From: Cephalotus follicularis | Lineage: Eukaryota > Streptophyta > Magnoliopsida > Oxalidales > Cephalotaceae | Direction: 5' to 3' | Length of the DNA stretch: 64,000 bases | Assembly: GCA_001972305.1 (NCBI GenBank) | Contig: BDDD01000571.1 | Coordinates: 1 to 64,000, forward strand | In this document: one piece after another, positions 46,914 to 59,272 of the stretch | Layout of the letters: the number at the start of each line of letters is the position of its first letter | How positions within the stretch are numbered: position 1 is the stretch's first letter | Made by a program: the position numbers and the translations under genes | The notes under the pieces: model-generated | Told to the model about the DNA's origin: nothing | Database searches by the model: none | Seen by the model: only the letters and a program-made list of their open reading frames with translations

Positions 46914-49900
46914 TCAGCTTGCATGGACATCTCCTACCATGGAGTGTATCATAGCCATGATAGATGTCAGAGGTTGAGAAGGTCTTCTGCTTATGTTCGC
47001 GTTCCTCTGACACTTGTCACACTTTCTCACCAAGTCTATAGCATCTTGATGCATAGTTGGCCAATAGTATCCTTGCCTCAATAGCTTATGAGATAATGTT
47101 CTGCCCCCAGTGTGGTTGCCACAAATTCCTTCATGGACCTCCCTCAGAGCATAATCGGCCTCTAAGGAGGTCATACATCTTAGCCAAGGAAAAGAGAAAG
47201 ATCTTTTGTAGAGGATCCCATCTTGGAGTTGGAATCGGTTTGCTCTGTAGACCAGCTTCCTCGCCTCCACAGGGTCCTCGGGTAAAATTCCATTCCTTAG
47301 CCAATTGATGAAAGGAGTCATCCAGTTTGGCTCTTGTGGTATGTCAATGTCCATCACATCCGCTTCAGAGATGGTGGGCTTGTCCAGGTAGTCCACTAGC
47401 ACGGTTTGATTTTTCTCTAGCTCCTCTGTCGTTGCTAGTTTTGATAACTGGTCTGCCCGGGTGTTCTTTGCTCTGGGTACTTTCAAAATTCTTAGGAACT
47501 TGAAAACTGACTTCATACTCTGAAAATAGGATAAGTATTTCGCCATTGGGTCTTCTCGGGCTTGATACTCTCCATTTGCTAGACCAACCACTAGCTGAGA
47601 ATCACTGGAGACCTCTATCTTTTGCACCTCTAAGTGCTTTGCGATCGTCAGCCCAGCTATCAGAGCTTCCCACTCAGCTTCGTTGTTTGTAGCTTTAAAT
47701 TTGAACCTCAGAGCATACTCTAAAGTCCAACCATCTGGACTCATCAATACTAGTCCTGCTCCAGCCAGTGATGCAAGACGAGCCATCCACATATAACTTC
47801 TAAATTCCCCTCTCGCTCTCGGAGGGGTCCTCCTCCATACACTACGTAGGTGTATTATCTCCAACAAAGTCGGTCACGACCTGTGATTTGATTGCTGGTC
47901 TGGCTTCGAACTTCACATCATACTCGTCTAGCTCGACTGATCACTTGATCAACCTGCCCGAGGTGTCAGGCTTTGCAAGAACTTGTTTAAGCGGTTTGTC
48001 AGTCAGAACCTTGATTGTATGGGCTTGGAAATATGGCCTCAGTTTTCTGGCCGAGATGATCAAAGCATATGCAAACTTCTCTACCTCTGGGTACCTTCTT
48101 TCAGCATCATTCAAAACCTTGCTCATATAGTACACTGGCTTTTGAACTTTTTCCTCTTCTCTGACTAGCACCGCACTCACTGCGCCCGAGGTGGACTCAA
48201 GGTACAAATACAAGTCTTCCCCATCTTTAGGTTTTGAGATCAGGGGAGGGGAAGCCAGGTATTTCTTCAACTTGTTGAAGGCTGCTTGACAGTCAACTAA
48301 CCAAGAAAATCCCTTGGGATCCCGGAGTATCTTGAAGAATGGAAGGCACTTCTCTGCTGACTTTGACACGAACCTGCTCAAGGCTGCAATCTTCCCATTT
48401 AGCCTTTGAACATCCCTAATGGTCTGAGGAGGCCTCATGCTTTGAATTGCCGAAATCTTCTCCGGGTTGGCCTCTATTCCTCTACTCGAGACCATGAATC
48501 CGAGGAACTTTCCAGAGGTGACCCCGAATGTGCACTTGGATGGATTGAGTTTCATATTGTATCTCCTTAGCACCTCAAATATTTTCTCCAAGTCATTTAT
48601 GTGGGGGCTCCTGGCTGGGGTCTTGACGAGCATGTCGTCGATGTAGACCTCCATATTTTTTCCAATCTGAGGCTCAAAGATTTTGTTTACCAAACGTTGG
48701 TAGGTGGCCCCTGCATTCTTCAGGCCGAAGGGCATAACCTTGTAGCAATACATTCTTCGGTCCGTGATGAAGGTTGTTTTGTTCTCTTCGGGCCCGTACA
48801 TGGGAATTTGATTGTATCCCGAGTAGGCGTCCAAGAAGCTTAACATTCTGTAACCCGAGGTCGCATCTACCAACTGGTCTATCTTTGGGAGAGGAAAGTG
48901 ATCCTTTGGGCAGGCTTTGTTGAGGTATGTGAAGTCGATGCACATCATCCACTCACCATTCGCTTTTTTGACTAGTACTGGGTTCGCCAGTCAGTCTGAG
49001 TAATGCACTTCCCTTATGAACCCTGCCTGCAATAGCTTGCTCACCTCTTCTGCTATTGTCTGCTGCCTCTCTGGAGCAAAGTTCCTCTTCTTTTGTCTGG
49101 TCGGAGGCCTCGTTGGGTCCACACTTAGTTTGTGAACCATGACATTTGGGCTGATCCCAGGGACCTCCTCTGCCGACCAGGCAAACACGTCTTTGTTATT
49201 TCGGAGGAATGTTATTAATTCCTCCTTCTCCACCTCTCCAAGCTGTGAGCCAACTTGGAAAACTTTCTCAGTGTTACCCTCTTCCAGGGGCACTTGGACC
49301 ACGTCCTCAACAGGCTGTGGACGCTCCGGTTCCATGTCTCCTCTGAGCTCCACATTTTCTATCGGAAGCACCTTGTCCTTCTCCTTGTCCATGATGGCTG
49401 TTTTTTAGTACTGCCTTGCTACCTATTGATCTCCTCTGGCCTCCCCCATGCCAAACCTTATGGGGAACTTCATCAACAAGTGTCTCATGGACACTATGGC
49501 CTCCATTAAGTTCAGACCTGGTCGCCCTATTATTGCATTATATGGGCTTGGGGTATCAACCACCAGGAATGTCATCTCTACCTGAGTTTGGCATGGGGCC
49601 GTGCCTGCAACCACGGACAGGTTGATGGATCCCAGAGGATGGACCATCTCGCCTGCAAAGCAGACCAGTGGGGTCTTCACGGGCTTTAGCTGGTCTGCCG
49701 GTATCCTTAGCTGATCAAACGCATGTTTGTACAAGATATCGGTCGAGCTGCCACCGTCTATAAGGATCCTTTTCATGGTGAAAAGCTCCACCAGAAGAGT
49801 TACCACCATCGGATCATCATGAGGGAGACGTACTCCCTCGTAGTCCACCTCCGAGAAGGATATAACCTCCTTATCTCCACCAGTCCTCAGCCTTTTGCTG

Positions 49901-51738
49901 TGATGGACTTGTTGCACAGCAAGGGACTGCCTCCCATAAGCTTTTCTTGCTTTTTTGTGGTCGCCACCAGATGCGACCCCCCCAGAGATGGTGTGGATGA
50001 TACCTCTGGATTCTTACTGTTGCTACTCCTCTTGCTGCCGAGGAGCCTCTTCTCTCATTTGCTCCCTTCTGCCCTATGGGGCATCTCTGTCCACATACTT
50101 GCGCAGGTGCCCCTTCCGAATCAGGTCCTCAATCTGATTCTTCAACTACCTGCACTCCTCGGTATCGTGGCTGTGGTCATGATGGTACCGACAGTATTTT
50201 TCTGTGTCCCTCTTCTCTATCAGGGAGCTCATCTTCTCGAGCCACTGGATGGGGACCTTGTCTTGCTTCACAGTAAGTATTCTGGTGCATGTGTCCAGGA
50301 GAGGGGCAAAGTGGTTGTAGGAAGGGATTGGTGCCCCTCCCCTGGATGAGCTCTCTCGTCTGGAGAGTTTATGTTTAAGGTCTTCCTTGGACAAGTCTGA
50401 CCTCTCATTCCTCTTCTCTTTCCTCTCGGGAGCATTTCGTGAATGCTCCCCTTTCTCCTCCTGATGGCCTAACCAGGGTGTCTTTCGTTTCCTGACTGCC
50501 ATCTCTTCCTTGGTGTTGACATATCTCTCTGCTTTCCTCAGCAGGTCTGCCATGTCCTTGGCTGGTTTCTTCAAAAGAGAGAAGGTGAAGGTTGAGTTGC
50601 TCCTCAGTCCGCTATTCAAAGCTACCAGTGCAAAGGATGGCTCCAGATCTTTCACTATGAGAGACTCCCTGTTGAATCTGGTGAGGTAATCTCTCAGCGA
50701 CTCATCTTTGCTCTGTACTACGTTGATCAATTGGGTGGAGTTCCTCCTCTGCGTGGTGCTGTTGAGGAACTTGGTTACGAACAGTTCCGTAAACTGATCG
50801 AAGTTCTCCACCGAATCCTTTGCCAAGGTGAAATACCACGACTGTGCAGCTCCAGTCAGTGTCGCTGGAAATCTTCGGCAAAGTGTAGCATCCGAGGCTT
50901 GGTACATCCACATGGCTTGAATGTAAGAGCGCACATGTTGGATGGGATCCGTGGACCCGTAATATTTGTCAAGGCTTGGGAACCGAAACCCGCTAGGAAC
51001 ACCCTCTGCCATGATCTCAGATGTGAAAGGGTGGGCGCTGATGTTGCGCACCTCAGACAGATGTCCCCTCCCCTGTTCTGCTCCTCGAAACTTTCTTTCC
51101 AGCTCAGCAAGCTTTCTGTTCATTGCTTGCTCCACATCCTCTATGTTCCTAGCCTTGCTAGAGACACGTGACCCTCCAGCCACTGTGGCTGGGGGGTCAA
51201 CCCTGCTTCCTCGCGCTGTACCAACTCTGTGCGGAGCATTGGAGCGCACTTGCGCCTCCTCTTCTCCTCTGGCCTCCTCCCGAGGATCCACATCCATGGC
51301 ATGGTGTTCATGGCGCGCTCTCCTGGGATCGTTGGGCTGATCCCGGGCAGTTGAGGACTCTGCCCTCTGAGATGCATTGATCTCAGGTCTCCTCCCCAGG
51401 GGAATATTATCCCCTGACCGCCTTGGGGGAAGTTCGTCTCCCCTCGGCGGGTTTCGCCTGACACCTCGAGGGCGCCCCATCTCCACCGCTGGCCTAACAA
51501 GGCCGCTTTGTCCTCTGCTATAGGCTTGGACAGGTCAGGCCTGGGCCTAGTTGGCGAGGTTGGTCGTCAACGGATCTGTGAGACGCTCCACCCCCTGGAT
51601 GAGCCGATTGAGTCGCTCCTCAGTGACAGGAGCTTGTTCTTGGGCCACCACTTGGGCGGCTTCCGGGAGAGGAGGAGGGACCTCCTGTTGTTGGCTGCCT
51701 GAGGCTCCCAACAGGTTATTGTTCTTTCTCAGAGGCAT
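46914..51738 (-). pseudogene. Tat gag-pol remnant with two RNase H domains
   Basis: Gag begins near 51,738 (MPLRKNNNLLG) and its main open part is 51486-50146, with the core YYGSTDPIQHVRSYIQAMW. Protease is at 49917-49423 (RILIDGGSSTDILY, FLVVDTPSPYNAIIGRP). RT is in 49392-48300 (MMCIDFTYLNKACPKD, SFLDAYSGYNQIPM, VYIDDMLVKT). The first RNase H ends near 47,941. The second RNase H (47867-~47,400) has FKATNNEAEWEALIAGL, VSSDSQLVVG and NTRADQLSKLA. The integrase HHCC finger follows (VHEGICGNH, CDKCQRN), and then the gene is cut. Gag, protease and RT share one frame, interrupted by stops near 51,549, 51,537 and 50,148; a TGA at 47,941 and a frame change near 47,775 break the second half. Confidence 0.9.
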
Positions 51739-51763
51739 GGTTGTTGATAGCTTTTTGCTGCGT

Positions 51764-51782
51764 TTCCCACAGACGGTGCCAA
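51764..51782 (-). other. Primer-binding site of the Tat element
   Basis: On the minus strand TTGGCACCGTCTGTGGGAA follows the LTR by four bases. This is close to the TTGGCGCCGTCTGTGGGAA found after Tat-lineage LTRs. I do not assign the tRNA with certainty. Confidence 0.75.
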
Positions 51783-51786
51783 CTGT

Positions 51787-52655
51787 TGATGTGAAAATCC
51801 TTCCCTCAACAGTACTCCACGTGTAAGGGCTTTATTTTTTTTGGGAAACGCTGTGTCAATGCTCCGAGATGAAGGTAGAAGAATGTTGTAAGTGTTTTTC
51901 CTGCACAGAAAAGCAAACACGTTGAAGGTCCAGGAGGTTGTTCTCTCGGGGACACTCCGACGCTCAAGTTAGGCCTTTGCACAGAGAAAACTAGGTTCTT
52001 TGACAGTAAAAATGACTGACATTTGTTCTGACTGTTGAACTAGTATTTATAGTGTAGGAGTGTAACTGTTTGAGCGTGAAATGCGGAGGTGATAGCTGTC
52101 CCCTAAGGAAATATCGAGGATATCGGGGTTTCCCTTATCTCCACCTGATTTGTCGCTACTTTCCTTGCAGGTAGTGTATTATATCTTATCTTCCATATTT
52201 GGAAGAGGTAAATCCCTAGAAAGTAGGCTGATTTTATGGCCTTGTCCTGCCGAGGACAAGGAGAGATAGGTTCTCTTATTATTTACCCACTTTAAGGTCT
52301 TCAACTTCCAAAACTCCTTTAAGGGCTGACGCCTGAAGCATTAAGTCCTCTGCCAAGCTGCTGAGGAAGAGATCTTCTACAGTGTAGTTGAGGAGGATCT
52401 TGGATAGGTCCTATGTACTGATGTTGGAAAGGAGGTCCTCGACATTTGTGTTGAGGAGTGTGGATTCTACAACGCCACTAAGTAGGGGTTCCTCGGACTT
52501 GATTCCGAGGAGGATGCCTTCATTCGCTCTTCCTGCCAAGGCTTGATAAGCTTCCCCTGACCAACATCCATGTAAACTTTAAATCCCTGGACACTTGGCT
52601 ATGTCCGTGGAGGACACGTATCGTTCTTGGTATAAACTACTTTTTTCCCATATCA
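51787..52655 (-). repeat. 5' LTR of the Tat element (869 bp)
   Basis: The plus-strand ends TGATGTGAAAA and CCCATATCA are imperfect inverted repeats with TG...CA termini. The next five bases are ATTAT; the partner TSD is lost with the other end. The sequence is non-coding. Confidence 0.75.
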
Positions 52656-52660
52656 ATTAT

Positions 52661-53587
52661 CAAAGTTAACAAGTCATTCTAATTTTCTAAGTTCTAAACA
52701 TACACATTTTGTATATATATATATATAACTTAAATACATAATCATTATAATTAAATGACTTGTGATTAAAAATGAATAACACAAATATTACCACTAAACT
52801 AATAATATTTAATGAATTTATAATGAGTTATTATGTTAATAAAGTGATTCAATTTATTTGATGATTTGATGATGAATTGATGAGGATATAGATTGTCTTT
52901 GTTTAATGTCAATTGTTTTGTATTTAATTTGATTAATTTTTTTTGAAATAATTTTTTTATATAAAAGAGTATTATTTTTTTAAATCATGTTCAAATCCGA
53001 ATTCGATTTGAATCATTGAACCCGTATTAACTATTACTTGGATAGGACATGTATTTAACCATACGGCAAGGATAAAAAAGTGACAGTAATAAAACAAAAC
53101 GTAGTCAATAGATCGAGTAACCACCTGCAGCCAACCCCGTATTACTGGTATAAGAAGAGACGTGTCAAATTTGTTTTTTAAGCTCACTCTCGCTCTCATA
53201 TAAGCAAAAGGTTGTATATTTCCTATGACCTTGGTGCGATTGAAGAGGTACTTAACAAGTTACCTACCAATATGCCTCCACTAAAAAGCATGCACACACT
53301 TGACTGAGGAACAAATACAACAATAGAAAGAGCCGCTTATAAATGCAATCGCCAAGTCACATTTACTTCAGAACTGCTGAAATCAAATCAACATGCCATG
53401 CATTACCAGGTATAATCCACAAAAATAAACACAAAATACTTCTATGAAACGAGATAGTCCATGGTCGGTAATATACATCTGCCCGTTATTAACAGTCAGG
53501 GAGATTGAACGCCACCTAATACAAAACCAGTTCTATTTTAATAACCCACTGGATAGAGAAGCAACATTATCGCAACTACTCAAACAT
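52661..53587. other. Intergenic region downstream of the BI-1 gene
   Basis: AT-rich, with a short TA run near 52,713-52,726. The last ~200 bases probably hold the 3' untranslated region of the BI-1 gene (minus strand). No other gene is seen. Confidence 0.5.
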
Positions 53588-55453
53588 TCAATCTCTTCTT
53601 TTCTTCTTCTTTTCATTCTTCTCCACCGAGTTCTTCAACTGCAAAAATTCAACCCAAAAAAATGTTTACATGAATGTCATTACTAGTGAATTCAAGAGTA
53701 ATAAAGTAAGTTGAATGCAAGGAAACAAAATCCTGTTTGGAGATTTAACTCACCATGATTATGAGAATTCGGACAAAGACAGCAACAAAGTCGGTAAAAA
53801 GGGTCAGAGCATGCTTCACATAGTCCAAATCACCGAGGTGTGCTCTCTCGATTATCTCCTGTGTGTCCACTACCATATAGCCAACAAACACCAAAAGCCC
53901 AAAATACAACTGCAACAAATAACACCATAAGTTAATATGAGTCTGTCTATGACAGCTTCAAAGAATCAAATAGACCACACTCTCACCTCAAACTTGAAGA
54001 TGGCTGTGGAGCCCCCAAATAGAGAAGAAGCAAAGTGCAACCACATTAGCATGGAAAGGCCAGATGACAGCAAACCACCAAGGTAAAGATACTCTCTTCG
54101 CTTTGCCACTATGGCAGCTCCCGAGAAACAAGCAAATGCCACCGCGGTTCCCACAAATGCGGATATCAAAATGCTGAAACAAGTAAAAAGCAGTTAGAAT
54201 CAGCCAGTTCTCTCAATATGATAGAAAGAGTGTGTAGTTATACAAACAACATCACATCCAATTGCCATAACATTACACTCTCATAATAATGAGTCTTTAA
54301 AGACAGACTAAGATTTAAATACAATGGTCTGCTTGATAGAATTGATAAAAATCACTAGAGAGATACAACTTAGGACATTATAGTTATGGTTTAAAGAAAA
54401 ATACAGGGCAGTATAAGCACATACCGTGGATCAACCTCAATGGCCAAGTCAATAAGAGGACCAACCGAAGCTCCTTCAAACAATGCAGATGCCATCAAAA
54501 GATTAACCCTCTTTTGCTGCTCACCAAGAAACAAAACAACCCACCAAAAAATATTGAGAATAAAGAACTAACAAACGAAGCACAACAACAAATGCATAAA
54601 ACAAGTATAGAAGCGTACCTCTTCATAAGGAGGGGTAGAGAGCATCCAAACGATGCATCCTACGCATGCTAGCGTGGTAAGAAGGCCGCCAATGTTATAG
54701 AGGATGTGAAGGTAAGCGCCAGCGGCAGATGCAACCAGTGCAAAACATACGGTGAGATAAACCTGTGTTGATCAAAACAAGTTAACAACAAGGTATAAAT
54801 AGGATTCCAATACAAGCCCCCAAAGAACACAAATAAACCCAAGACTAGCTAAACCATATATGCATATTATTAAAAGATAAAGAAAAGTTAACTCTAAAAA
54901 TTGAAAAAGAACAATCTTTTGAGCCCTAAATGCCTACATAAAAACCAAAGACGGCAATGGGTAATACAAGTTATTTTCAGTTTAAAGATGTTTCTGATTA
55001 TAAAAGAATCAAAGCATTACAACACAAAAAAGATTAAAAAAAGAGCTTCCAATCACATACTCTCTCTAAAGTCTAACCTTAGTTTCGCGGTATCCAAAAA
55101 GAGCTTAGAAGAAACCAAAATTTTCCAAATAATTAATTATGAAAGAAAATCACGAGAATCATAGATTCAATTTCTGTATAGATTTCATCTTCGGTCAAGC
55201 AATTTTCTCGTTAAGCAAAGTGAATTTTTAGGGCAAACGATCATAGGATCCGAATACGAATACCGATTCATGTTTTCTTCAATATTTTCTCGGTAACCAA
55301 ACAAGAAACAATGGGAATTAAAATTTGCTCGAGAAAGTATACCTGTTTGAGATGATTCTGAACAACCGGAGAGATCTGGCGGAAGTTCTTGAGAGATTCA
55401 TAGCTCCAGGAAGTCCTTGACTGAGAATCGAAATATGAAGAAAACGCGTCCAT
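53588..55453 (-). CDS. BI-1: Bax inhibitor-1 (246 aa, six exons)
   Basis: Bax inhibitor-1 is an endoplasmic-reticulum membrane protein of the TMBIM family that restrains programmed cell death and affects calcium leak from the ER. Exons on the minus strand: 55343-55453 (37 codons), 54619-54762 (48), 54425-54516, 53987-54173 (together 93), 53754-53909 (52) and 53588-53638 (16 plus TGA). All introns are GT-AG and phases agree, giving 246 aa; plant BI-1 proteins are about 247. It starts MDAFSSYFDSQSR. The body has six to seven hydrophobic segments with family blocks STPPYEEQKRV, ASALFEGASVGPLIDLAI, ISAFVGTAVAFACFSGAA, REYLYLGGLLSSGLSML, VVDTQEIIERAHLGDLDYVK and LFTDFVAVFVRILIIM. The tail EKNEKKKKRRD is the basic C-terminus known to be important in plant BI-1. 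I see no break, so it is probably functional. Confidence 0.97.
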
Positions 55454-57154
55454 TGTTTGGTGAGCAAGAAAAAACGAGAAAATTCCAAAGAAACTACGAG
55501 GAAATATGGGAATATTGAAGAAGTAATGAAAATAGGATATTTGGGGATATATATATATATAGGGAATCAAGAGATGCATTTCATGGAAATTTCTGGGAGG
55601 GCTTCACTTACGATATTGCCCTCTGTTTTCAGATTTAATTGCGGTCGTGTCGTATAAGCCCAAGGAAAGTCAAGTATCTGACCCAGATCCGTATTTTTCA
55701 AGTCTTCTTTTTGGAATTTTTTTTTATATAAGAAACTAAGTTATACTATAAGAGAATAACTATTACTTTAATCAATATATAAATATAAGTGGAGACTCTT
55801 CTACATAATCGAATAAAAGACTTGATTTTAAATTTTGGAAATGATTGATTTGAGTTGGTTAATTTGTTTATTTTTCTCATGGAAAACAAAAATATTGTAA
55901 TATACATCTTCCCTTATATAAAAAATGATAAAATATATTTTAACACCTCAATGTTCAAAGTATTTTTTTTGTTAACCAACAAAGTTTTAATTTTATTAAT
56001 GTATCATCAAAATTTTTATCTATTAGGTATTAAGTTGGATTGATGGATAATAAATAGATAAAATTAAAACATTGTAAGATAATCAAAGAATTGCTGAAAA
56101 TGTTAAAGACAGAAAATATATTTACAAATGATTTGTTTGCCTAAAGGTTTAATCATTGTACATAAATTTTGAATTCTCCTTTTTACAGATGTTTTTTACA
56201 TTTTACTTCTTTGATAAAAAAAAGATCCCGTGAATTATACTATATTTTAGACATTAATTAGCTATGTTATATTAATTTTCTAACACATGACGGGTCAAAT
56301 ATTTTAAAGGTGGATCACCGAAACAATTTGTGCTTGACAAATATTAATGACGACGAGGGACAAAAAGGGAAATTTAAAAGTAATTCTAGAAAGTTCGAGG
56401 TTATTGAAGAGATGACGAGAGATCTGAATAGTACTAGAAGTTACTTTATTTATCACAAGTGGTTACGTCATCAAGCCAATCAAATGCTTCCCTTAAGAGA
56501 AGAGTAAGCATTAAGCAGTTTCCTAATGACTGACTATGTAATTTGTATATGTTTGTTTCCTAAATGAACTAATTAACCTTTGGAAGAGATTGGTTGACTT
56601 TAGAACTCTGCATGCTTGTGCTCCGAGAGTCGAATCATTTTAAATAATGTTTAAATACATGAAGAGTACAAAAGAATTGCACACTTTAAGAGATGCTTTT
56701 GTTCCTACTTGTACCTTCAATATATTATCAGGTATATTTACCATGCTATATATATATATATTGATGGTAATTGAGATTTACATATAAAATTAGAGTTAGA
56801 ACCTACGCTAATCTACCCATCTATCGATTACAGTGACATGTTTAAACCAGCAAAACTTCTGTTCTCAATACGCAACTTGAAATGCTATGATAAGGTAGCA
56901 TATTTATTTCCTGTTAGGAGACAAGCAAGTGTATAATTCTTCAAATTTTGTTTCATGTTTTGACTGTCCAGGCAGTTACAGAGCTACAATTGCATGTAAT
57001 AATAGAAAAGGAAGAAACATGAACATACATTTAGAAGATTAGTACAATATGGCTATCAAGAAGCTCTGAGATGAGGGTTAGATCAAAGTTGGTTGAATTT
57101 TGATAAAAAAAACAAAAAAAATGGGTACCTCCACAAAGCTGATCAAGCCTGGTC
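55454..57154. other. Intergenic region between BI-1 and the kinase gene
   Basis: The ~250 bases next to 55,454 should contain the BI-1 promoter and 5' UTR (minus strand). A short TA run lies at 55,545-55,560. The rest is AT-rich, with no domain-bearing ORF and no LTR end. Confidence 0.5.
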
Positions 57155-58968
57155 TCAAGAAATCTTCACAGTCCTAGAAATGCTTATAACATGTGATGCT
57201 TGGCCAGCTGCAGAGTCCAAGCTGAGGCCCTGCCTGAGTAGCCTTTGCTTTCTCAGGCCTTCATGGCACAGAGTGAAGAACTCGTGCTTGAGTGCTTCCT
57301 CTGCACTGATCCTCAATCTGGGATTCACTGTTAAGCACTTGTCCACAAGATCAAAAAGCGAGCTTGGTATTTTGTCAAGGAAGTCTCTCCTCTTTGTATT
57401 TTCATTGCACCAATCCCGTAAATTCACAGATGGCAAAAATTGTGTATCATAAAGTTCCTGGAAAAGAATGATGCTCTTCAAATCAAGGTGGCATTCTGAT
57501 TAATTTCTAGCCAAATAGACTACAATTACAAACGACAGATACCTGAGGGAACGAGGATTCACGGTTATGCAGCTTGGCAACTTCCCAAAGATCTTCATTG
57601 CCCCTCAACTTTGCAATATCCTTTATGTTCCTGATAAGAAGAGTGAGATGGTTAATACAAAGAAAGATAACGGACTGCAAACAGCACTTATAAGTTAAAA
57701 CCAATTATTCTCACTGTTCAGGATCTCCAAAAAAGGGTGTTCTCCCAATCATTAGATAGAGTAAGGTCACCCCAGCAGACCAGATATCAGCCTTCTGGCC
57801 TTGATGTGGAGATCTGAACAACACCTGCACCGAAAGTCACTATAAAGTTCTACTTGTTCTAATAAAGATTGCATGAAGAATAGGGAGCATCAATCATGGA
57901 AGGAACGATGTAGCTTTACCGAGACTCATAGATCAATTAAATTTGGTTTCAATGACTGAGCGACATAACTATGCAGGATAGCCCTTCCTTTACCCCGAAG
58001 TCCCCAAAATTAATACAGAAACCACATTAAGAAAATTGTATTTGATATGAATCTATTGTCTATGAGTAATGCTGATGTGGTATCACAAGTGCAAGTGAAT
58101 TGTCAAAATATTATTAATGTTCATTAACGATAGTTTAATTTTTAATAAAATAATCACCGATAGTATTTTGACAACTCACTTGTGATTCCACCTCATTTGT
58201 GTTGATATCATTACTCATTGTTTACAATTCATTCAACAGCTTCTACAGTACGCATTAAGGTATTCAATAAGTCCAAGAGGTATTCAATTACTCACCTCTG
58301 GAGCACGAAAGCCTTTTGTCCCAGCGCAAGGACCTTCTCTCTTATGCTTTCCATCCCCTAGGTACAAATAAATCAGCACCATCTTAGTAAAAGAGACAGT
58401 TTTTCAGATTAAAAAAGAAAATTTAAGATAAGAAACACACCTTTGTTCTTTATCAAGCCAGCACCAGCACCAGTAATTCCTGTTGTATGCAGAGGCATTG
58501 GAGTAAGAGACAGAAGCTCTTTATCCAGTTTTACAGGAGGTGCAGCAATCCGCTTTTTCATAGGAGCTGGAATACGTAATGCTTCATGATTTGAGGCATG
58601 CCTTGCTTTCTGCAACAGGTGGATGAGCTCCTTCCTACCTTGGCATGGTAAAGGTTCTCTCAGCCTCTCTGCTGAAGGAGTCCTAGTGCTTGTCACATCC
58701 TTTGCCGAAGTTATGCCCGACCCATCTGCACCTTGACTGTTGATTTTATTCCAATCATCCATGTCATTATAGGCTTTCGCTTGACCCACAGCCTTCTTTT
58801 TCAGGTTCTTGTGTTCCAATTTAGACTTGGAGCATTTTGTTGCCCCCTGATTGACTACGCCCAAAGGTTTAGCACTAGCCAACTTTCGAATAGTGGTAGC
58901 CGGAACAAATTTGGGGTTGCTAAGGGCGACATTGTCACTGCAGACACCATACTGCACCTTTGAATTGG
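57155..58968 (-). CDS. CDC7: CDC7-like serine/threonine kinase, 3' part (5' exons not seen)
   Basis: CDC7 kinase, with its DBF4 partner, phosphorylates the MCM helicase to fire replication origins in the nucleus. Five exons are clear: 58441-58968, 58296-58357, 57715-57824, 57543-57630 and 57155-57457 (stop TGA). They join in phase to 362 aa. The first is a long polar, basic exon (SKVQYGVCSDNVAL...) that fits the large insert CDC7 kinases carry before the activation segment. Next come CAGTKGFRAPEVLFRSPHQG (APE motif), DIWSAGVTLLYLMIGRTPFF, the CDC7-like IAKLRGNEDLWEVAK, and DLVDKCLTVNPRLRISAEEA (subdomain XI arginine). The glycine loop, VAIK lysine, HRD and DFG are missing. Upstream there is AT-rich DNA and then copia and gypsy insertions, so the earlier exons lie beyond the window or are lost. 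The frame and splice sites of what remains are intact. Confidence 0.8.
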
Positions 58969-59272
58969 CTGTTTAAAGAATTAGTGTAGATCCATCAAAC
59001 ACACGCAGTTGCTTAAAATCCATAAATAATTAATTAAATTTAAAACAATATATATACAAAAATAAGAAAAAGTCATTAGCGTATTGATTTTTTGCGATCT
59101 TTTTAAAGTTTCAGTATATACATATTTGATGTATTAAAAAATTTGTTGATTTCTTTATTATTCATACATCTTTGTAATCTCAATATTAGTCATAGTAAAA
59201 ATTGATCCCTCTTAGCCCGTGAACGTAAAGCAAGTTTCGCTGGCCAGTAACTTCATTGTTTCATCGTCTTCA
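58969..59272. other. AT-rich spacer, presumed kinase intron
   Basis: It begins with the 3' splice site of the kinase exon (read on the minus strand) and has no recognisable exon or LTR. If the kinase gene continues to the right, this is the edge of an intron into which the copia element inserted. Confidence 0.35.

Larger units (their letters stand above)
46906..52655 (-). mobile_element. Truncated Ty3/gypsy element, Tat type
   Basis: Reading right to left there is one LTR (51787-52655), a primer site, gag, protease, RT, a first RNase H, a second (archaeal-type) RNase H and the start of integrase, where the element is cut at about 46,906. The integrase core and the second LTR are missing. Two RNase H domains in this order are the mark of the plant Tat lineage. 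Confidence 0.88.

Noticed and set aside
50731..51340. Plus-strand ORFs of 124-146 codons
   Set aside because: They are antisense to the Tat gag gene, which has recognisable gag motifs on the minus strand.
56310..56507. 65-codon ORF between BI-1 and the kinase
   Set aside because: No similarity that I can recognise and no supporting splice or promoter context.
58969..59000. A kinase exon remnant encoding MDLH upstream of the CDC7 exons
   Set aside because: The 12-base match ATGGATCTACAC on the minus strand is followed by a stop and is out of phase with the next exon; too short to call.
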